The notes: generated from the sequence alone by a model not told the origin. A DNA stretch of 64,000 nt from Halodesulfovibrio spirochaetisodalis (GCF_001672295.1 NZ_JXMS01000011.1:49778-113777), one strand, 5' to 3'. Positions 1 to 8,462 are shown, counted from the first letter of the stretch. Program-made: numbers and translations.

Positions 1-2
1 GT

Positions 3-239
3 ACTGTTGATATTGAATTGAAATACCCGGTTACCGTGGATGGACATGAATACAAAAAACTTTCCATGCGTGCCCCTAAAGTGCGTGATCAGATCGTGGC
101 GCAAAAGGCATCCGGTAAGGAGGAGATGGAACTGACTCTGTTTGCTAACCTGTGTGAAATTACACCGGATGTGCTCGAGGAGCTTGAGTTAGCGGATTAC
201 AGCCAGCTTCACAGTGCGTACCACGATTTTTTATCCTAA
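3..239 (+). CDS. Phage tail assembly chaperone (P2 gpE / Mu gp41-like), 5'-truncated by the window edge
   Basis: The reading frame is open from the first bases of the window, so the true start may lie upstream; a TTG at 18 is the only possible start inside. The visible protein (motifs LKYPVTVDGHEY and MRAPKVRDQI) matches the short E/gp41 tail assembly chaperones of contractile-tailed phages, which keep the tape measure protein soluble during tail assembly. It ends in TAA at 237-239, immediately after a run of six T, and directly precedes the tape measure gene, the standard position for this chaperone. A -1 frameshift near its end is expected to give a longer second product (next entries). Family call fairly sure; start unresolved. 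Confidence 0.8.
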   Translation, partial: TVDIELKYPVTVDGHEYKKLSMRAPKVRDQIVAQKASGKEEMELTLFANLCEITPDVLEELELADYSQLHSAYHDFLS

Positions 240-253
240 CGCCAGAACTGGCG
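227..253 (+). promoter_or_regulatory. Programmed -1 ribosomal frameshift signal (slippery heptamer plus stem-loop)
   Basis: The bases TTTTTTA at 227-233 are read in the chaperone frame as T TTT TTA, the classical X-XXY-YYZ heptamer. Six bases later lies a hairpin, CGCCA (240-244), loop GAAC, TGGCG (249-253), at the spacing usual for frameshift-stimulating structures. Slippage by -1 bypasses the TAA at 237 and enters an open frame ending at 376. Confidence 0.75.
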
Positions 254-376
254 CGTAACTACGTGTTGTATCTGTCCAGTCATACAGGTTGGGGATACAG
301 CGAGTTGATGGAGATGTCATGTGAGGAGCTTGCCATGTGGGTGCAGGAGCTAGGGAGGCTGAATGGCAGAGAATAA
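233..376 (+). CDS. E' extension of the tail chaperone, made by -1 frameshift
   Basis: This is the -1 frame after the heptamer. It runs without a stop to TAA at 374-376 and adds about 48 residues to the chaperone, including YSELMEMSCEELAMW, a short helical segment of the kind seen in GpE/E' extensions. It has no start codon with a ribosome binding site of its own, which fits expression only as a fusion to the upstream protein. Its end overlaps the tape measure start at 363 by 14 bases. In lambda (G/GT) and P2 (E/E+E') such extensions link the tape measure to the tail tube. Assignment rests on position, frame and the slippery site, not on strong sequence similarity. Confidence 0.65.
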   Translation: MLTPELARNYVLYLSSHTGWGYSELMEMSCEELAMWVQELGRLNGRE

Positions 377-2234
377 AGAAACAGTAATGGTTGAGGTTGG
401 TGGGGCAATTGCCCCGGCACTCAATGCCGTAACGCAGGCTGTGGAAAAAGAGTACATTAAGATTGGCGACTCTCTTCGAGATTTGAAAAATAAGCAAAAT
501 ATGCTTGAGAAGTTTGATCCTCAGCAGGTGCGTAAAGCGGGGCGTGAGTATCGTACCCTGAAACGTGAGGCGGATAAGCTGGAGCGTGCTGTCGCTCGTG
601 TACCTAAGCCTTCAAAGGAAATGACGCAGTCTATGCACGCTGCCCGCAAGGCAGCAAACGAAGCAAAATCGTCATATGTGCAGCAACGCAGCAGATTAAA
701 AGAGCTTGGGGATTCGTTGCGTGCAGCAGGCGTCGATACAAAAAGATGTAGCCTTGAACAGGACAGACTGTCCAAAGCCATTGGTAAAACAGAAGTTCGT
801 ATGAGTAAAATGCGAGCTGGCAAAGGTGGCATTGTAAAGATTGGCAAGGCATTTGAGACAACAGCAAGGTTTGCAGGCTACCTAGGCATTGGGATTGGTA
901 AGGCTGTAGATTTCACTAAAAAAATGTCAGCGGTGAATGCGCAGACAGCACAGCAGGAAAAGCTGGCTCAATCGCTGGGTGTTTCTGGTAAGGCATTTGG
1001 TGCATGGAGTGCTTTGGCGGCAGACGCTGGATTGAAGTCTGACTCTGCAAGCAAAATGATTCAGAATATGAACACCAAGTTCGGTGAAGCAAAGAAGTCT
1101 GGTGATGTAAAGCCGATGACTGAATCATTAAAGATGCTTGGATTATCATTTAAGGATCTGGAAAAGCTATCTCCTGAACAGCAGTTTGAAACTATAGCAA
1201 CTGCCATTAAAGGTGCTGGCGATGCGCAGGTTGCCCAGTCTGCAGCAAAAAAATTGTTTGGTGGTGATGCAACAGTTTTCTTTGGGCACTTAAGAACGAT
1301 GAAAGGTGGTTTGAAGGATATCTATGCCGAACAGGCTAAATATAATGTGCTGTCTGAAGAAGGACGCTCTGGAGCTGTGAAGTATGCTTCGGCAATGGGA
1401 AATGTCGGGAGCGTGGTGTCTTCTGCTTCTGCGGAATTCTTTGGGCTCATCGGTGGCGCGCTGGCTCCGTTTATAGAGGAGATTGGTCCGAAAATTGGTG
1501 CATTATTTAATGAACACAGAGATTCTATTAAAGCATTTGGAGCAATGATTGGCGAGGTATTACCGAAGGTAGTTGATGTTGCTTTTTCATTGCTGGATAC
1601 CGTGGTTAGTGTTTCAGATGCGCTCGGTGGATTTGGAAATGTTGCTGCCGTGGTAGGAAGCGTGTTGGGCATGAAATTTGTGTATTCCGGCTACCAGATG
1701 GTGAAAACACTGTTTGGTGTGGGACAAGCTGTTGCTCCGCTCCTTTCCGGTGTGTTCCCTGCGTTGATTGGCGGCATTAAAGCCGTCGGGCTGGCTTTTA
1801 TGTCGAACCCTATCGGGTTGGCGATTAGTGTAGCTGTATTGGCAGTCGGCAGACTAATCTCTACCTGGGATAAGTTGAAGGCAGCATTTAACGCAGGTGG
1901 CATTGGCAGTGCGATAGCAACCTTCTTTGGCATGGGAGGGGACTCTGAAGAAGAAAAAAAAGCTGAAGAAAGTAAAAAGCCAGTCATTGGTGCAGTTCCA
2001 GGCGAGTACACTCCCTCATTACAGGCAAATGCTTCAATTGCAGGTGGTACGCCAAGAAAAGAACTACTGCCTGTGTCGGTAACCCAGTCTCAAGCCTCAA
2101 GTAATCAGGTAACAGACAACCGCACTGTGACGATCAATGTCTATGCAGCAGAAGGGCAAGCTCCTAAGGCTGTTGCAGAGGCTGTGCACGATTGTTTTAC
2201 TGGTGAAAGCGGAGCATTATATGATTGCGCATAA
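363..2234 (+). CDS. Phage tail tape measure protein (P2 gpT-like)
   Basis: A 623-residue protein. Residues 1 to about 150 are charged and strongly helical (coiled coil). A region around residues 430-500 holds several long hydrophobic segments, including NPIGLAISVAVLAVGRL, the type of Gly/Ala-rich hydrophobic block found in TP901/P2 tape measure proteins. It sets tail length and fills the tube lumen. It follows the E/E' chaperone and precedes U, X and D exactly as in the P2 tail operon. It is shorter than many tape measures, implying a short tail if complete. The ATG at 363 overlaps the frameshifted chaperone extension. Confidence 0.85.
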   Translation: MAENKETVMVEVGGAIAPALNAVTQAVEKEYIKIGDSLRDLKNKQNMLEKFDPQQVRKAGREYRTLKREADKLERAVARVPKPSKEMTQSMHAARKAANEAKSSYVQQRSRLKELGDSLRAAGVDTKRCSLEQDRLSKAIGKTEVRMSKMRAGKGGIVKIGKAFETTARFAGYLGIGIGKAVDFTKKMSAVNAQTAQQEKLAQSLGVSGKAFGAWSALAADAGLKSDSASKMIQNMNTKFGEAKKSGDVKPMTESLKMLGLSFKDLEKLSPEQQFETIATAIKGAGDAQVAQSAAKKLFGGDATVFFGHLRTMKGGLKDIYAEQAKYNVLSEEGRSGAVKYASAMGNVGSVVSSASAEFFGLIGGALAPFIEEIGPKIGALFNEHRDSIKAFGAMIGEVLPKVVDVAFSLLDTVVSVSDALGGFGNVAAVVGSVLGMKFVYSGYQMVKTLFGVGQAVAPLLSGVFPALIGGIKAVGLAFMSNPIGLAISVAVLAVGRLISTWDKLKAAFNAGGIGSAIATFFGMGGDSEEEKKAEESKKPVIGAVPGEYTPSLQANASIAGGTPRKELLPVSVTQSQASSNQVTDNRTVTINVYAAEGQAPKAVAEAVHDCFTGESGALYDCA

Positions 2235-2249
2235 TGTTATGGAGGGCAC

Positions 2250-2666
2250 ATGGAAGTAAGACCGGCTATTGCTGAACCGAAAGCTATGATGAAGCTCGGA
2301 GACTATACCTTCTCGTTGAAAAATGCTGCGTATACAAGTTCCAGTCGTTCCAGTTCATATAAATGGGCAGAGCAGGCGCGTATTGGTAGTAATCCGCATC
2401 TGCAATTTACGGGAGTAGGCGCAGACACATTAAGTCTGCAGGGAGTTGTGCTGCCAACTTATAGAGGGGGGCTTGAACAAGTTGTAACCATGCGGGCGGA
2501 CGCAGGGAACGGAAAGCCGCTAGCGTTGACTGATAGCTACGGGGACTTGCACGGTTTCTGGTGCATTACTGCAATTACCGAAAAGGGCAGTGACTTTTTG
2601 CCGGGCGGATTTCCGCAGAAAATTGAATTCACATTAGAGCTCAAATATGCCGGTGAGAAGATATGA
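2250..2666 (+). CDS. Phage tail protein U (P2 gpU family)
   Basis: A 138-residue protein with the gpU hallmarks MKLGDYTFSL near residue 15, a central LSLQGVVLPTY segment, and a C-terminal FTLELKYAGE. In P2, gpU is a tail-completion component acting after tube polymerisation. A GGAGG-like site precedes the ATG. Its last four bases overlap the start of the next gene (ATGA), indicating translational coupling in the tail operon. Confidence 0.88.
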   Translation: MEVRPAIAEPKAMMKLGDYTFSLKNAAYTSSSRSSSYKWAEQARIGSNPHLQFTGVGADTLSLQGVVLPTYRGGLEQVVTMRADAGNGKPLALTDSYGDLHGFWCITAITEKGSDFLPGGFPQKIEFTLELKYAGEKI

Positions 2667-2869
2667 GCGTAGTATACAGAACAAAGCAAGGTGATGTGCT
2701 GGATGCGATTGTGTGTAAGCAGTATAACGGTCAATCCGGCGCTCTGGAACAGGTGCTTGAGGCAAATAAGGGGCTTGCAGCCCAAGGTGCTGTTTTGCCT
2801 ATGGGTGTTCTTGTCACTCTTCCTGATTTGCCGAAACCGCAAGCTGTTGAGAGTGTACACTTATGGTAG
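2663..2869 (+). CDS. Phage tail protein X (P2 gpX, LysM-like)
   Basis: A 68-residue protein with the compact LysM-like gpX pattern: TKQGDVLDAIVCKQY, then LEQVLEANKGL, then a terminal LPMGVLVTLPDLP. In P2-type tails gpX is a small essential baseplate or tail-tip assembly protein. The gene overlaps U by 4 bases and gpD by 7 bases. Size and position agree with the family. Confidence 0.88.
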   Translation: MSVVYRTKQGDVLDAIVCKQYNGQSGALEQVLEANKGLAAQGAVLPMGVLVTLPDLPKPQAVESVHLW

Positions 2870-3849
2870 CGTATGCACTTGATTACCGGATTGAAGCCAA
2901 TGGGAAAGACATTACAGAGTTGCTGCGTGGACAAGTTTCTCAGCTGACTATTACGGATGAGGCTGGATACAAGTCTGATAAATTAAGCCTCACTCTTGCA
3001 GATTCAGGCATTGCTTTGCCGGAGCCGGGTGCAGAATTGACGGCGTACGTTGGCTACAGGAATGAGTTGCGGCTCATGGGGAAGTACATTGTTGATACAG
3101 TAACATTAAATTTCCCGCCGGACAGCATGGCTATTTCAGCAAATGCAGCACCATTTAAGCAAAGTAAAAACGGGATGACGCCGTTACAATCTCAAAAGTC
3201 CCGATCCTTTCCAGCAGGAACGATATATGACCTTGTGATGACTATTGCTAATGATCATAACCTTGCGCCGGCATTGGATGCAGGACTGGCAAAGGTTCAG
3301 CTATCGCACATTGATCAGAGTGACGAGTCTGATATGAACCTGCTGACACGCATTGCCAAACAGTACGATGCAATAGCCAAGGCTAATGGTGGCAGGCTGT
3401 TGTTTGTTAAGCGCGGTGAAGGGAAGAGTACAACGGGGGCAGCAATGCCCAAAATCCATATTACTAAAGAGCAGGTTACAAGCGGCTCTGTTAAAATATC
3501 CCAGTGCAGGGCATTTAAGCAGGTTGTTGCAACATATCGGGACACTGCTGGAGCGATGAATGTTGAGGTGGCAGCTGGGAAAGGCGAACCAGTACACCGT
3601 ATTAAAGGCGTTTTTTCAGACAGCGTTCAAGCGTCATCAGCTGCGCAAAAACAACTTAAGGTGTTTGAACGAGGGAAGAGAACTCTTTCATTATCAATCC
3701 CCTTTGCTCCGGACTTAGTGGCGGAATCCCGCATTATCTTAAAAGATTTTCGATCAGGAATTGATGGCGAATGGGGCGTTACCAGAGCCACACATACAAT
3801 AAACTCCAGTGGGGGTATTACAGCCATTGAAGCGGAGTTTGTGGTGTGA
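2863..3849 (+). CDS. Phage late control / baseplate hub protein D (P2 gpD family)
   Basis: A 328-residue gpD-type hub protein, homologous in fold to gp27/VgrG hubs, which links the tail tube to the spike. Visible features are LTITDEAGYKSDKLSLTLAD in the N-terminal barrel, YDLVMTIANDHNLAP, and a C-terminal DGEWGVTRATHTINSSGG. It is the last gene of the P2-type tail operon, as in P2 itself. No lysis, integrase or further phage gene follows, so this is the right boundary of a prophage or of a phage-tail-like bacteriocin locus. Confidence 0.88.
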   Translation: MVAYALDYRIEANGKDITELLRGQVSQLTITDEAGYKSDKLSLTLADSGIALPEPGAELTAYVGYRNELRLMGKYIVDTVTLNFPPDSMAISANAAPFKQSKNGMTPLQSQKSRSFPAGTIYDLVMTIANDHNLAPALDAGLAKVQLSHIDQSDESDMNLLTRIAKQYDAIAKANGGRLLFVKRGEGKSTTGAAMPKIHITKEQVTSGSVKISQCRAFKQVVATYRDTAGAMNVEVAAGKGEPVHRIKGVFSDSVQASSAAQKQLKVFERGKRTLSLSIPFAPDLVAESRIILKDFRSGIDGEWGVTRATHTINSSGGITAIEAEFVV

Positions 3850-3979
3850 ACGGATAAAACAGTCTGAACAGAATGTGCACGAGTTGCGCTTTGTACAAAA
3901 AATGTATTGTGAATGTAGTGTATTCAAGTAGAATGCGTCCTTCTATAGTTATTATATTATGATACTTGAAGAGGTACAT

Positions 3980-4168
3980 ATGAACACAGAAGCAGCAACA
4001 CCTAATATTCTGTTCAAAGCTATAACTTGTATTCATCAGATGGAAAATATGCTTGGGTATCTCATACAGCATATGAACGATGATGATGAAACGAAAGATG
4101 TACTTATAGTTACAAAGCAATTTGCAAAAAGTTATGTTGAAGAAATAGAACGAGAATTGCAGAAGTAG
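3980..4168 (+). CDS. Small hypothetical protein
   Basis: A 62-residue acidic, helical protein of unknown function (C-terminus KSYVEEIERELQK). The ATG at 3980 is chosen over the in-frame ATG at 3959 because GAAGAGG at 3968-3974 gives a well-spaced ribosome binding site. It stands alone between the phage tail module and the secreted paralogues, followed by its own terminator. Phage cargo or host orphan gene cannot be told apart. Confidence 0.6.
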   Translation: MNTEAATPNILFKAITCIHQMENMLGYLIQHMNDDDETKDVLIVTKQFAKSYVEEIERELQK

Positions 4169-4181
4169 AGTAGTACATGTG

Positions 4182-4213
4182 AAAAGGAAGCTGAAAAAAC
4201 AGCTTCCTTTTTT
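4182..4213 (+). terminator. Rho-independent terminator
   Basis: The stem GGAAGCTG / CAGCTTCC with an A6 loop is followed by T6. It ends the small gene at 3980-4168. Confidence 0.85.
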
Positions 4214-4239
4214 ATGGTGTAGAGAATGAATTGCTACAT

Positions 4240-5103
4240 TTATTTTTTGTAAAAGAAGCCTCGGTAATTACCATCAGGTAATTTTTGGGGTAACGAATAT
4301 TTTTTTGTGGTTAACAGTTTGTACAGTGCGGGATCATGTCTTTCTATATATTCTTTTTTGTAGAGTCTCCATTCATCATCAATTTCATGAGCACGCTTGG
4401 ACTGGGCGCCAAGGATTGAGGTCATACCCCAATAAATATATTCAACAGCCATTCCTTCATAATTACATGTGTCATCGTAGTACGTGAACCATGCTGTGTC
4501 TGGGTAGCGTGAAGGAACTGACGTAAAATGACCTCCGCGTGCCTTATCCATTGCGCGTGTTAATGCGCTCTCATCTTCTATTCCAAATATTTCAGGATAG
4601 GCTTCTGCATAGCCGGCACTTGTAATAAGGTGCCAAATTTCTTCAATGGAAGCATCAAAACGGCCTGTGTGTTGTTGGGCGTGCCATTCTGGTCGTGTTT
4701 CATCATTCCCAAGATCTTGCCCGTACCCCTTCAGTAGCGACTGTTCATGGGCTTCCATCATTTGCTCTAACCGTTCTTCACTGCTCCACATAACTAGAAA
4801 CGCGTCGTTTTTGTGCATGGCTTCGAGAATAAGTGGATTGTCAACGTTTCCGTCTTCGTCGTTGTCGAGGTATTGTGCGAAGATATTTGCTGCATGCAGC
4901 AATCTTCTTTTTGAAATGCCTGAATCAGCGTAGATCGGGATGCCGAACACCTCTATCTGGCGATCAAAAAGTGGCAACAGATCAGCTGCAGGTTGTGTAA
5001 TCTCAAATGTTGGTGGCGTGCTTGCGACGTCTGCTGAGGCATGTGCCTTGCCGATGACGATCAAGGAAAAGATGAGTAGAATGGATATCTTGATTCGAGA
5101 CAT
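4240..5103 (-). CDS. Secreted hypothetical protein with a calcium-loop motif (paralogue 1)
   Basis: A 287-residue protein with a clear signal peptide (hydrophobic residues 7-18, cleavage near AHA-SA around residue 22). Residues 80-88 (DNDEDGNVD) have the DxDxDGxxD spacing of an EF-hand or dockerin-like calcium loop. Around 154-158 is EEIWH followed by LITSAGY, and DxARGGHF lies further on. The acidic/His arrangement could suggest a metal site or peptidase-like fold, but no canonical HExxH is present, so no activity is assigned. It is a diverged tandem paralogue of the next gene, of the same length, and has its own upstream region. Probably periplasmic or extracellular. Function unknown. Confidence 0.75.
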   Translation of the reverse strand: MSRIKISILLIFSLIVIGKAHASADVASTPPTFEITQPAADLLPLFDRQIEVFGIPIYADSGISKRRLLHAANIFAQYLDNDEDGNVDNPLILEAMHKNDAFLVMWSSEERLEQMMEAHEQSLLKGYGQDLGNDETRPEWHAQQHTGRFDASIEEIWHLITSAGYAEAYPEIFGIEDESALTRAMDKARGGHFTSVPSRYPDTAWFTYYDDTCNYEGMAVEYIYWGMTSILGAQSKRAHEIDDEWRLYKKEYIERHDPALYKLLTTKKYSLPQKLPDGNYRGFFYKK

Positions 5104-5320
5104 ATAAGCTCCCTTATGAAAAGTAACGATTCGTATAAGGCCAAACGATATGTAAGCTTGGTCTTACGTATCTCTATTGAGGATATATGTCGTAAGATAT
5201 GTCTTGTTGGGTAGAGGGAGGGTTAAGTTCTAGCGTGCTAACATTTTAATTTAATAAAATATTTATAGGATAAGAAGTCGTTGCCCTGCATAAGTGCTAA
5301 AAAAAGAGTGCACATAAAAT

Positions 5321-5349
5321 GTGGCTGCAAGATTTTATCCTGCAGCCAC
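5321..5349 (-). terminator. Inverted repeat, probable terminator of the second secreted paralogue
   Basis: GTGGCTGCA at 5321-5329 pairs with TGCAGCCAC at 5341-5349. On the minus strand it is followed by a weak T-rich stretch (ATTTTATG). It lies between the two paralogues, just downstream of 5412-6275. Confidence 0.6.
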
Positions 5350-5411
5350 TGAGAGCAAGCGGTGCCTTATTAGGATGCAATGTCTGATAAGGTTAGCTTG
5401 ATTGTGGAAAC

Positions 5412-6275
5412 TTATTTTTTGTGAATGAATCCACGGTAATTTCCGTCAGGCAATTTTTTTGGAAACACGTACTTCTCTGTTGTGAGCAGGTCGAAGAGCG
5501 TTGGATCTTGCTTTTGAACATCCGTTTTTTTGTAAAGCTTCCATTCAGCAGTAATTTCGCCAGCGCGCTTTGCTTGCGCACCCAGAATTGATGACATACC
5601 CCAGTATATGTATTCAATAGCCATGCAATTGTAGTCACATGTTGTATCATCATATGTATACCATGCACTGGCTGGGTAGCCAGAAGGAATTTCAGTGAAA
5701 TGTCCGCCTCGTGCTCTGTCCATTGCTTTCGTCAGTGTACTTCCAGATCCTTCACTAAATGCTTCAGGGTACGCTATTGAGTAACCTGCACCTGTAATTA
5801 GATGCCATATTTCTTCAAGTGCAGCATCAAATTCACCTAAATGACCACTTGTGTGCCATTCTGGCTTTGTTTCGTTACTTCCTAAGTCTTGTGCCTTTAG
5901 TTTTACCGACGACTTTTCTAAAGCGGTTGTGGTTTTTTTAATGATGTCTTCATTACTCCACATGAATAAAAATGCTTTTGATTCATGCATTGCTTCAATA
6001 ACAAAAGGATTATCTATTTTTCCATCTTCGTTGTTGTCCAGATATTGTGCCATTACGTTTGCGGCATGGAGTAATTTATCATCTGGAACTTGTGGGTCTG
6101 CAAAAATGGGAATGCCGAATACTTCTACCTGACGATCAAAAAAAGGAAACTCACCAATTATGCATGGTTCAATTGAAAAAGTAGGAGGCCTATACATCTC
6201 TTCGTCTGAGGCGTAGGCATTGCAGGCAAAAATAAATGTAACCATAATTAACAATACTATTTTTAATCTAGACAT
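5412..6275 (-). CDS. Secreted hypothetical protein with a calcium-loop motif (paralogue 2)
   Basis: Also 287 residues, colinear with the preceding paralogue. Signal peptide MSRLKIVLLIMVTFIF... with cleavage near NAYA-S. It conserves the calcium-like loop (DNNEDGKID), EEIWHLITGAGY, ARGGHF, EYIYWGM and the C-terminal LPDGNYRGF. This shared skeleton marks the residues under selection in the family. The start is supported by ACGGAGG just upstream on the minus strand. Exported, function unknown; the tandem duplication suggests dosage or diversification. Confidence 0.75.
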   Translation of the reverse strand: MSRLKIVLLIMVTFIFACNAYASDEEMYRPPTFSIEPCIIGEFPFFDRQVEVFGIPIFADPQVPDDKLLHAANVMAQYLDNNEDGKIDNPFVIEAMHESKAFLFMWSNEDIIKKTTTALEKSSVKLKAQDLGSNETKPEWHTSGHLGEFDAALEEIWHLITGAGYSIAYPEAFSEGSGSTLTKAMDRARGGHFTEIPSGYPASAWYTYDDTTCDYNCMAIEYIYWGMSSILGAQAKRAGEITAEWKLYKKTDVQKQDPTLFDLLTTEKYVFPKKLPDGNYRGFIHKK

Positions 6276-6463
6276 AGAACCTCCGTAATAGTGTATAAAA
6301 AGAAAAACACCTGAACCAATCCTATTGCATAAGCAGTTTTAAGGAGAGATATGTCGAGATATACAGTTAAAAAGGTTGAGAAAAGGTTAAGTTTGTATAC
6401 GTTTACTTTTTGTTTATATATGTGATGTCCTAATAGGATAACGCTTTTTCATGGTGTTGTTAT

Positions 6464-6508
6464 AAAAAAACGGACTACAGTAGCAGCTATGCAGCCCTGA
6501 AGTCCGTT
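6464..6508 (-). terminator. Rho-independent terminator of the acetyltransferase operon
   Basis: Read on the minus strand: AACGGACT (from 6508), a loop with secondary pairing, AGTCCGTT, then a run of T. It lies directly downstream of the gene at 6528-7148. Confidence 0.85.
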
Positions 6509-6527
6509 AATGGTAATAGAGTATGTG

Positions 6528-7148
6528 CTATGAATGTTTTTCAATAAATTCCTCAACTGATAATTGCTGGAAATCTCGTAACGCAGCCTGAAGTCTCAAG
6601 TGATCCCAATCCCACCATGCTATTTCAAACAGTTTTTCTTGTACTGAGTGTGAAAAGCGGTAGCGGAGATGTGTTGCAGGGTTGCCGACAACAATTGAGT
6701 ACGGTTGTATATCTTTTGTAACGATTGCACCTGCACCGACGATAGCACCGGTTCCAACAGTATTCCCTGGAAGTATGACGGCACCGTGTCCTAGCCATAC
6801 ATCGTGTCCTATGGTGACTGCATTTTCACGTCGCCATTCGAAGAGTTGTTCATCATTTTTTCCCATATGATAGAACGATGCCCGATAGGTGAAGTGATGT
6901 TGGGAAGCACGCCAATATGGATGGTTGCTGGGGTTGACTCGAACGTGTGATGCTATGGAACAGAATTTTCCTACTCGGGTGTAGATGAGGTCACAGTCAT
7001 TCATCACATAGGAATAGTCATCAATGATACATTCCATCAGCTTTGTCCGTGCTGCAATATCTGTCCACTTTCCAAGAGTACAGTCTACTATGGAGGCTTC
7101 CGGATGGATGAGCGGAGCGGAAGAGCTTTGTTCTACTGTTGCATTCAT
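6528..7148 (-). CDS. Hexapeptide-repeat acyltransferase of the phosphonate-associated family (TIGR03308-like)
   Basis: A 206-residue left-handed beta-helix acyltransferase. The characteristic stretches are FCSIASHVRVNPSNHPYWRA, FTYRAS, ITIGHDVWLGHGAV-type hexapeptides and VVGNPATHLRYRF, which closely match the phn_thr family usually found beside phosphonate-metabolism genes. Related to CatB-type acetyltransferases; the substrate is unknown. It is the last gene of a minus-strand operon with a Ugp-like ABC importer and a PHP phosphoesterase, suggesting it acetylates an imported phosphorus compound or its breakdown product. AAAAAGGG upstream of the ATG supports this start. No C-P lyase genes are in the window. 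Confidence 0.82.
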   Translation of the reverse strand: MNATVEQSSSAPLIHPEASIVDCTLGKWTDIAARTKLMECIIDDYSYVMNDCDLIYTRVGKFCSIASHVRVNPSNHPYWRASQHHFTYRASFYHMGKNDEQLFEWRRENAVTIGHDVWLGHGAVILPGNTVGTGAIVGAGAIVTKDIQPYSIVVGNPATHLRYRFSHSVQEKLFEIAWWDWDHLRLQAALRDFQQLSVEEFIEKHS

Positions 7149-7199
7149 GTTGACCCTTTTTATGAATTGAAAGAGGAAAGCAACGTGTTGTGTAACGCG

Positions 7200-8462
7200 T
7201 TAATTAGCAAGGCGCTGGACACGCTTGTTCAGCTCTTCAATAGTTGCATCAACGTTGGCATTGGTTGTAACAATCTTTTCCATGCCGCTGTATAATACTT
7301 CAGTAATTTTGAGACCGTTTTTCCCCGGGAACGCATACCAGCCAGTCATGTAAGGCTGATGTTTGTAAACTGTAAGAGCATTGGGGTTTTTCTCAAACTG
7401 GTCGCGGAGGGCAGCAACAGCCAATTTGTTTGGAGCCATATAGCCCGTGTTTGTGGCAACTACTTTTGCTCCTTCAATGCCGCACCAGAATTTCAAGAAC
7501 TTCCAGACTGCTTTTTGCTTTTCAGGGTCTTTGGTCAGCATAACAGCAGCGTTGCCCCCTACAGGAAGTTTGCTGCCTTTGTGGAGCTGCGGGAAAAAGC
7601 TTGTTTTGATAGTAAACCGGTCGCCAATTGCATCTTGGGCATTGTTAAGGATAGATGAAGAAGCGATGAGAAGGCCAAGCTTGCCGGAGTAGAAGTCCAT
7701 CTTTGCAGAACTCCAGTCATAGTCCTTGCGCATATTACCTTTGGTTACCATTTCACGCAGTCGAGCGAATGCCTGTTTGCCTTTGGGTGAGGTGAGCAGA
7801 ACGTTTTTTTCACCAGAATCCATAAAGCTGCCGCCTTCAGCAAACAGCAATGCCTGCAATTGCCAGAATCCAGTTTCACCCCAATAGTAGAAAAAGCCGT
7901 TCGCGTTGGAAGCTCCTTCCACTTTATGAGCAAACTCGTACACATCTGCCCATGTTTTGGGCAGGTTTTTCTCTGTGTATCCGGCTTTGCGCGCTAACTC
8001 CATGTTGTAAAAAGCAATTGGCTGGGAAACAGCAAATGGCAATCCGTAAACCTTGTTATTGAACCTGCATGTCTGAAACATGGCATCGTAAAATCCTGCA
8101 GCACTGAACCCCGCCTCATTGTTAATAAACCGATCAATAGGCTGAGCAATGCCTTTTTCTACCAACACGCGGACACGGGATATGCCTTGAAAGCTTACAT
8201 CCGGCAGACTGTTTGTCATGGCTGCGCGTAATACTTTTTTAGTACCGTCTTCATAGCTTTGGTATTTAGTACGGACCTTGACTTCGATGTCCGGTTCTAT
8301 TTTGTTAAATTGATCAATAAGTTTTGGGTGCACTTTATCGAACAGGTTAGGGTATGGGTATTCAATAATAATTTGTGTTTTGGCAGCAGCAGTCATGCAC
8401 ATGGCAAAGACCATGATGAGCGCAAGTAGCAGGGGAAATTTTTTATTGTCGGGGACACGCAT
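7200..8462 (-). CDS. ABC transporter periplasmic solute-binding protein, UgpB-like
   Basis: A 420-residue family 1 extracellular binding protein. The ATG at 8462 is preferred over an in-frame GTG at 8471 because GGAG lies 8 bases ahead of it. Residues 1-27 form a signal peptide ending near MTAAAKT. LPDVSFQGISRV, GKVYGLPF-like NKVYGLPFAVSQPIAFYN and GGNAAVML are typical of sugar and glycerol-3-phosphate binding proteins. It captures the substrate in the periplasm for the two permeases and ATPase encoded upstream. By similarity and context (PHP phosphoesterase, phosphonate-family acetyltransferase) a glycerophosphoryl-type substrate is the best guess; a sugar cannot be excluded. Confidence 0.85.
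   Translation of the reverse strand: MRVPDNKKFPLLLALIMVFAMCMTAAAKTQIIIEYPYPNLFDKVHPKLIDQFNKIEPDIEVKVRTKYQSYEDGTKKVLRAAMTNSLPDVSFQGISRVRVLVEKGIAQPIDRFINNEAGFSAAGFYDAMFQTCRFNNKVYGLPFAVSQPIAFYNMELARKAGYTEKNLPKTWADVYEFAHKVEGASNANGFFYYWGETGFWQLQALLFAEGGSFMDSGEKNVLLTSPKGKQAFARLREMVTKGNMRKDYDWSSAKMDFYSGKLGLLIASSSILNNAQDAIGDRFTIKTSFFPQLHKGSKLPVGGNAAVMLTKDPEKQKAVWKFLKFWCGIEGAKVVATNTGYMAPNKLAVAALRDQFEKNPNALTVYKHQPYMTGWYAFPGKNGLKITEVLYSGMEKIVTTNANVDATIEELNKRVQRLAN

Noticed and set aside
4240..6275. Secreted paralogues as zinc metallopeptidases
   Set aside because: EEIWH is not the HExxH motif; activity is not assigned on this basis.
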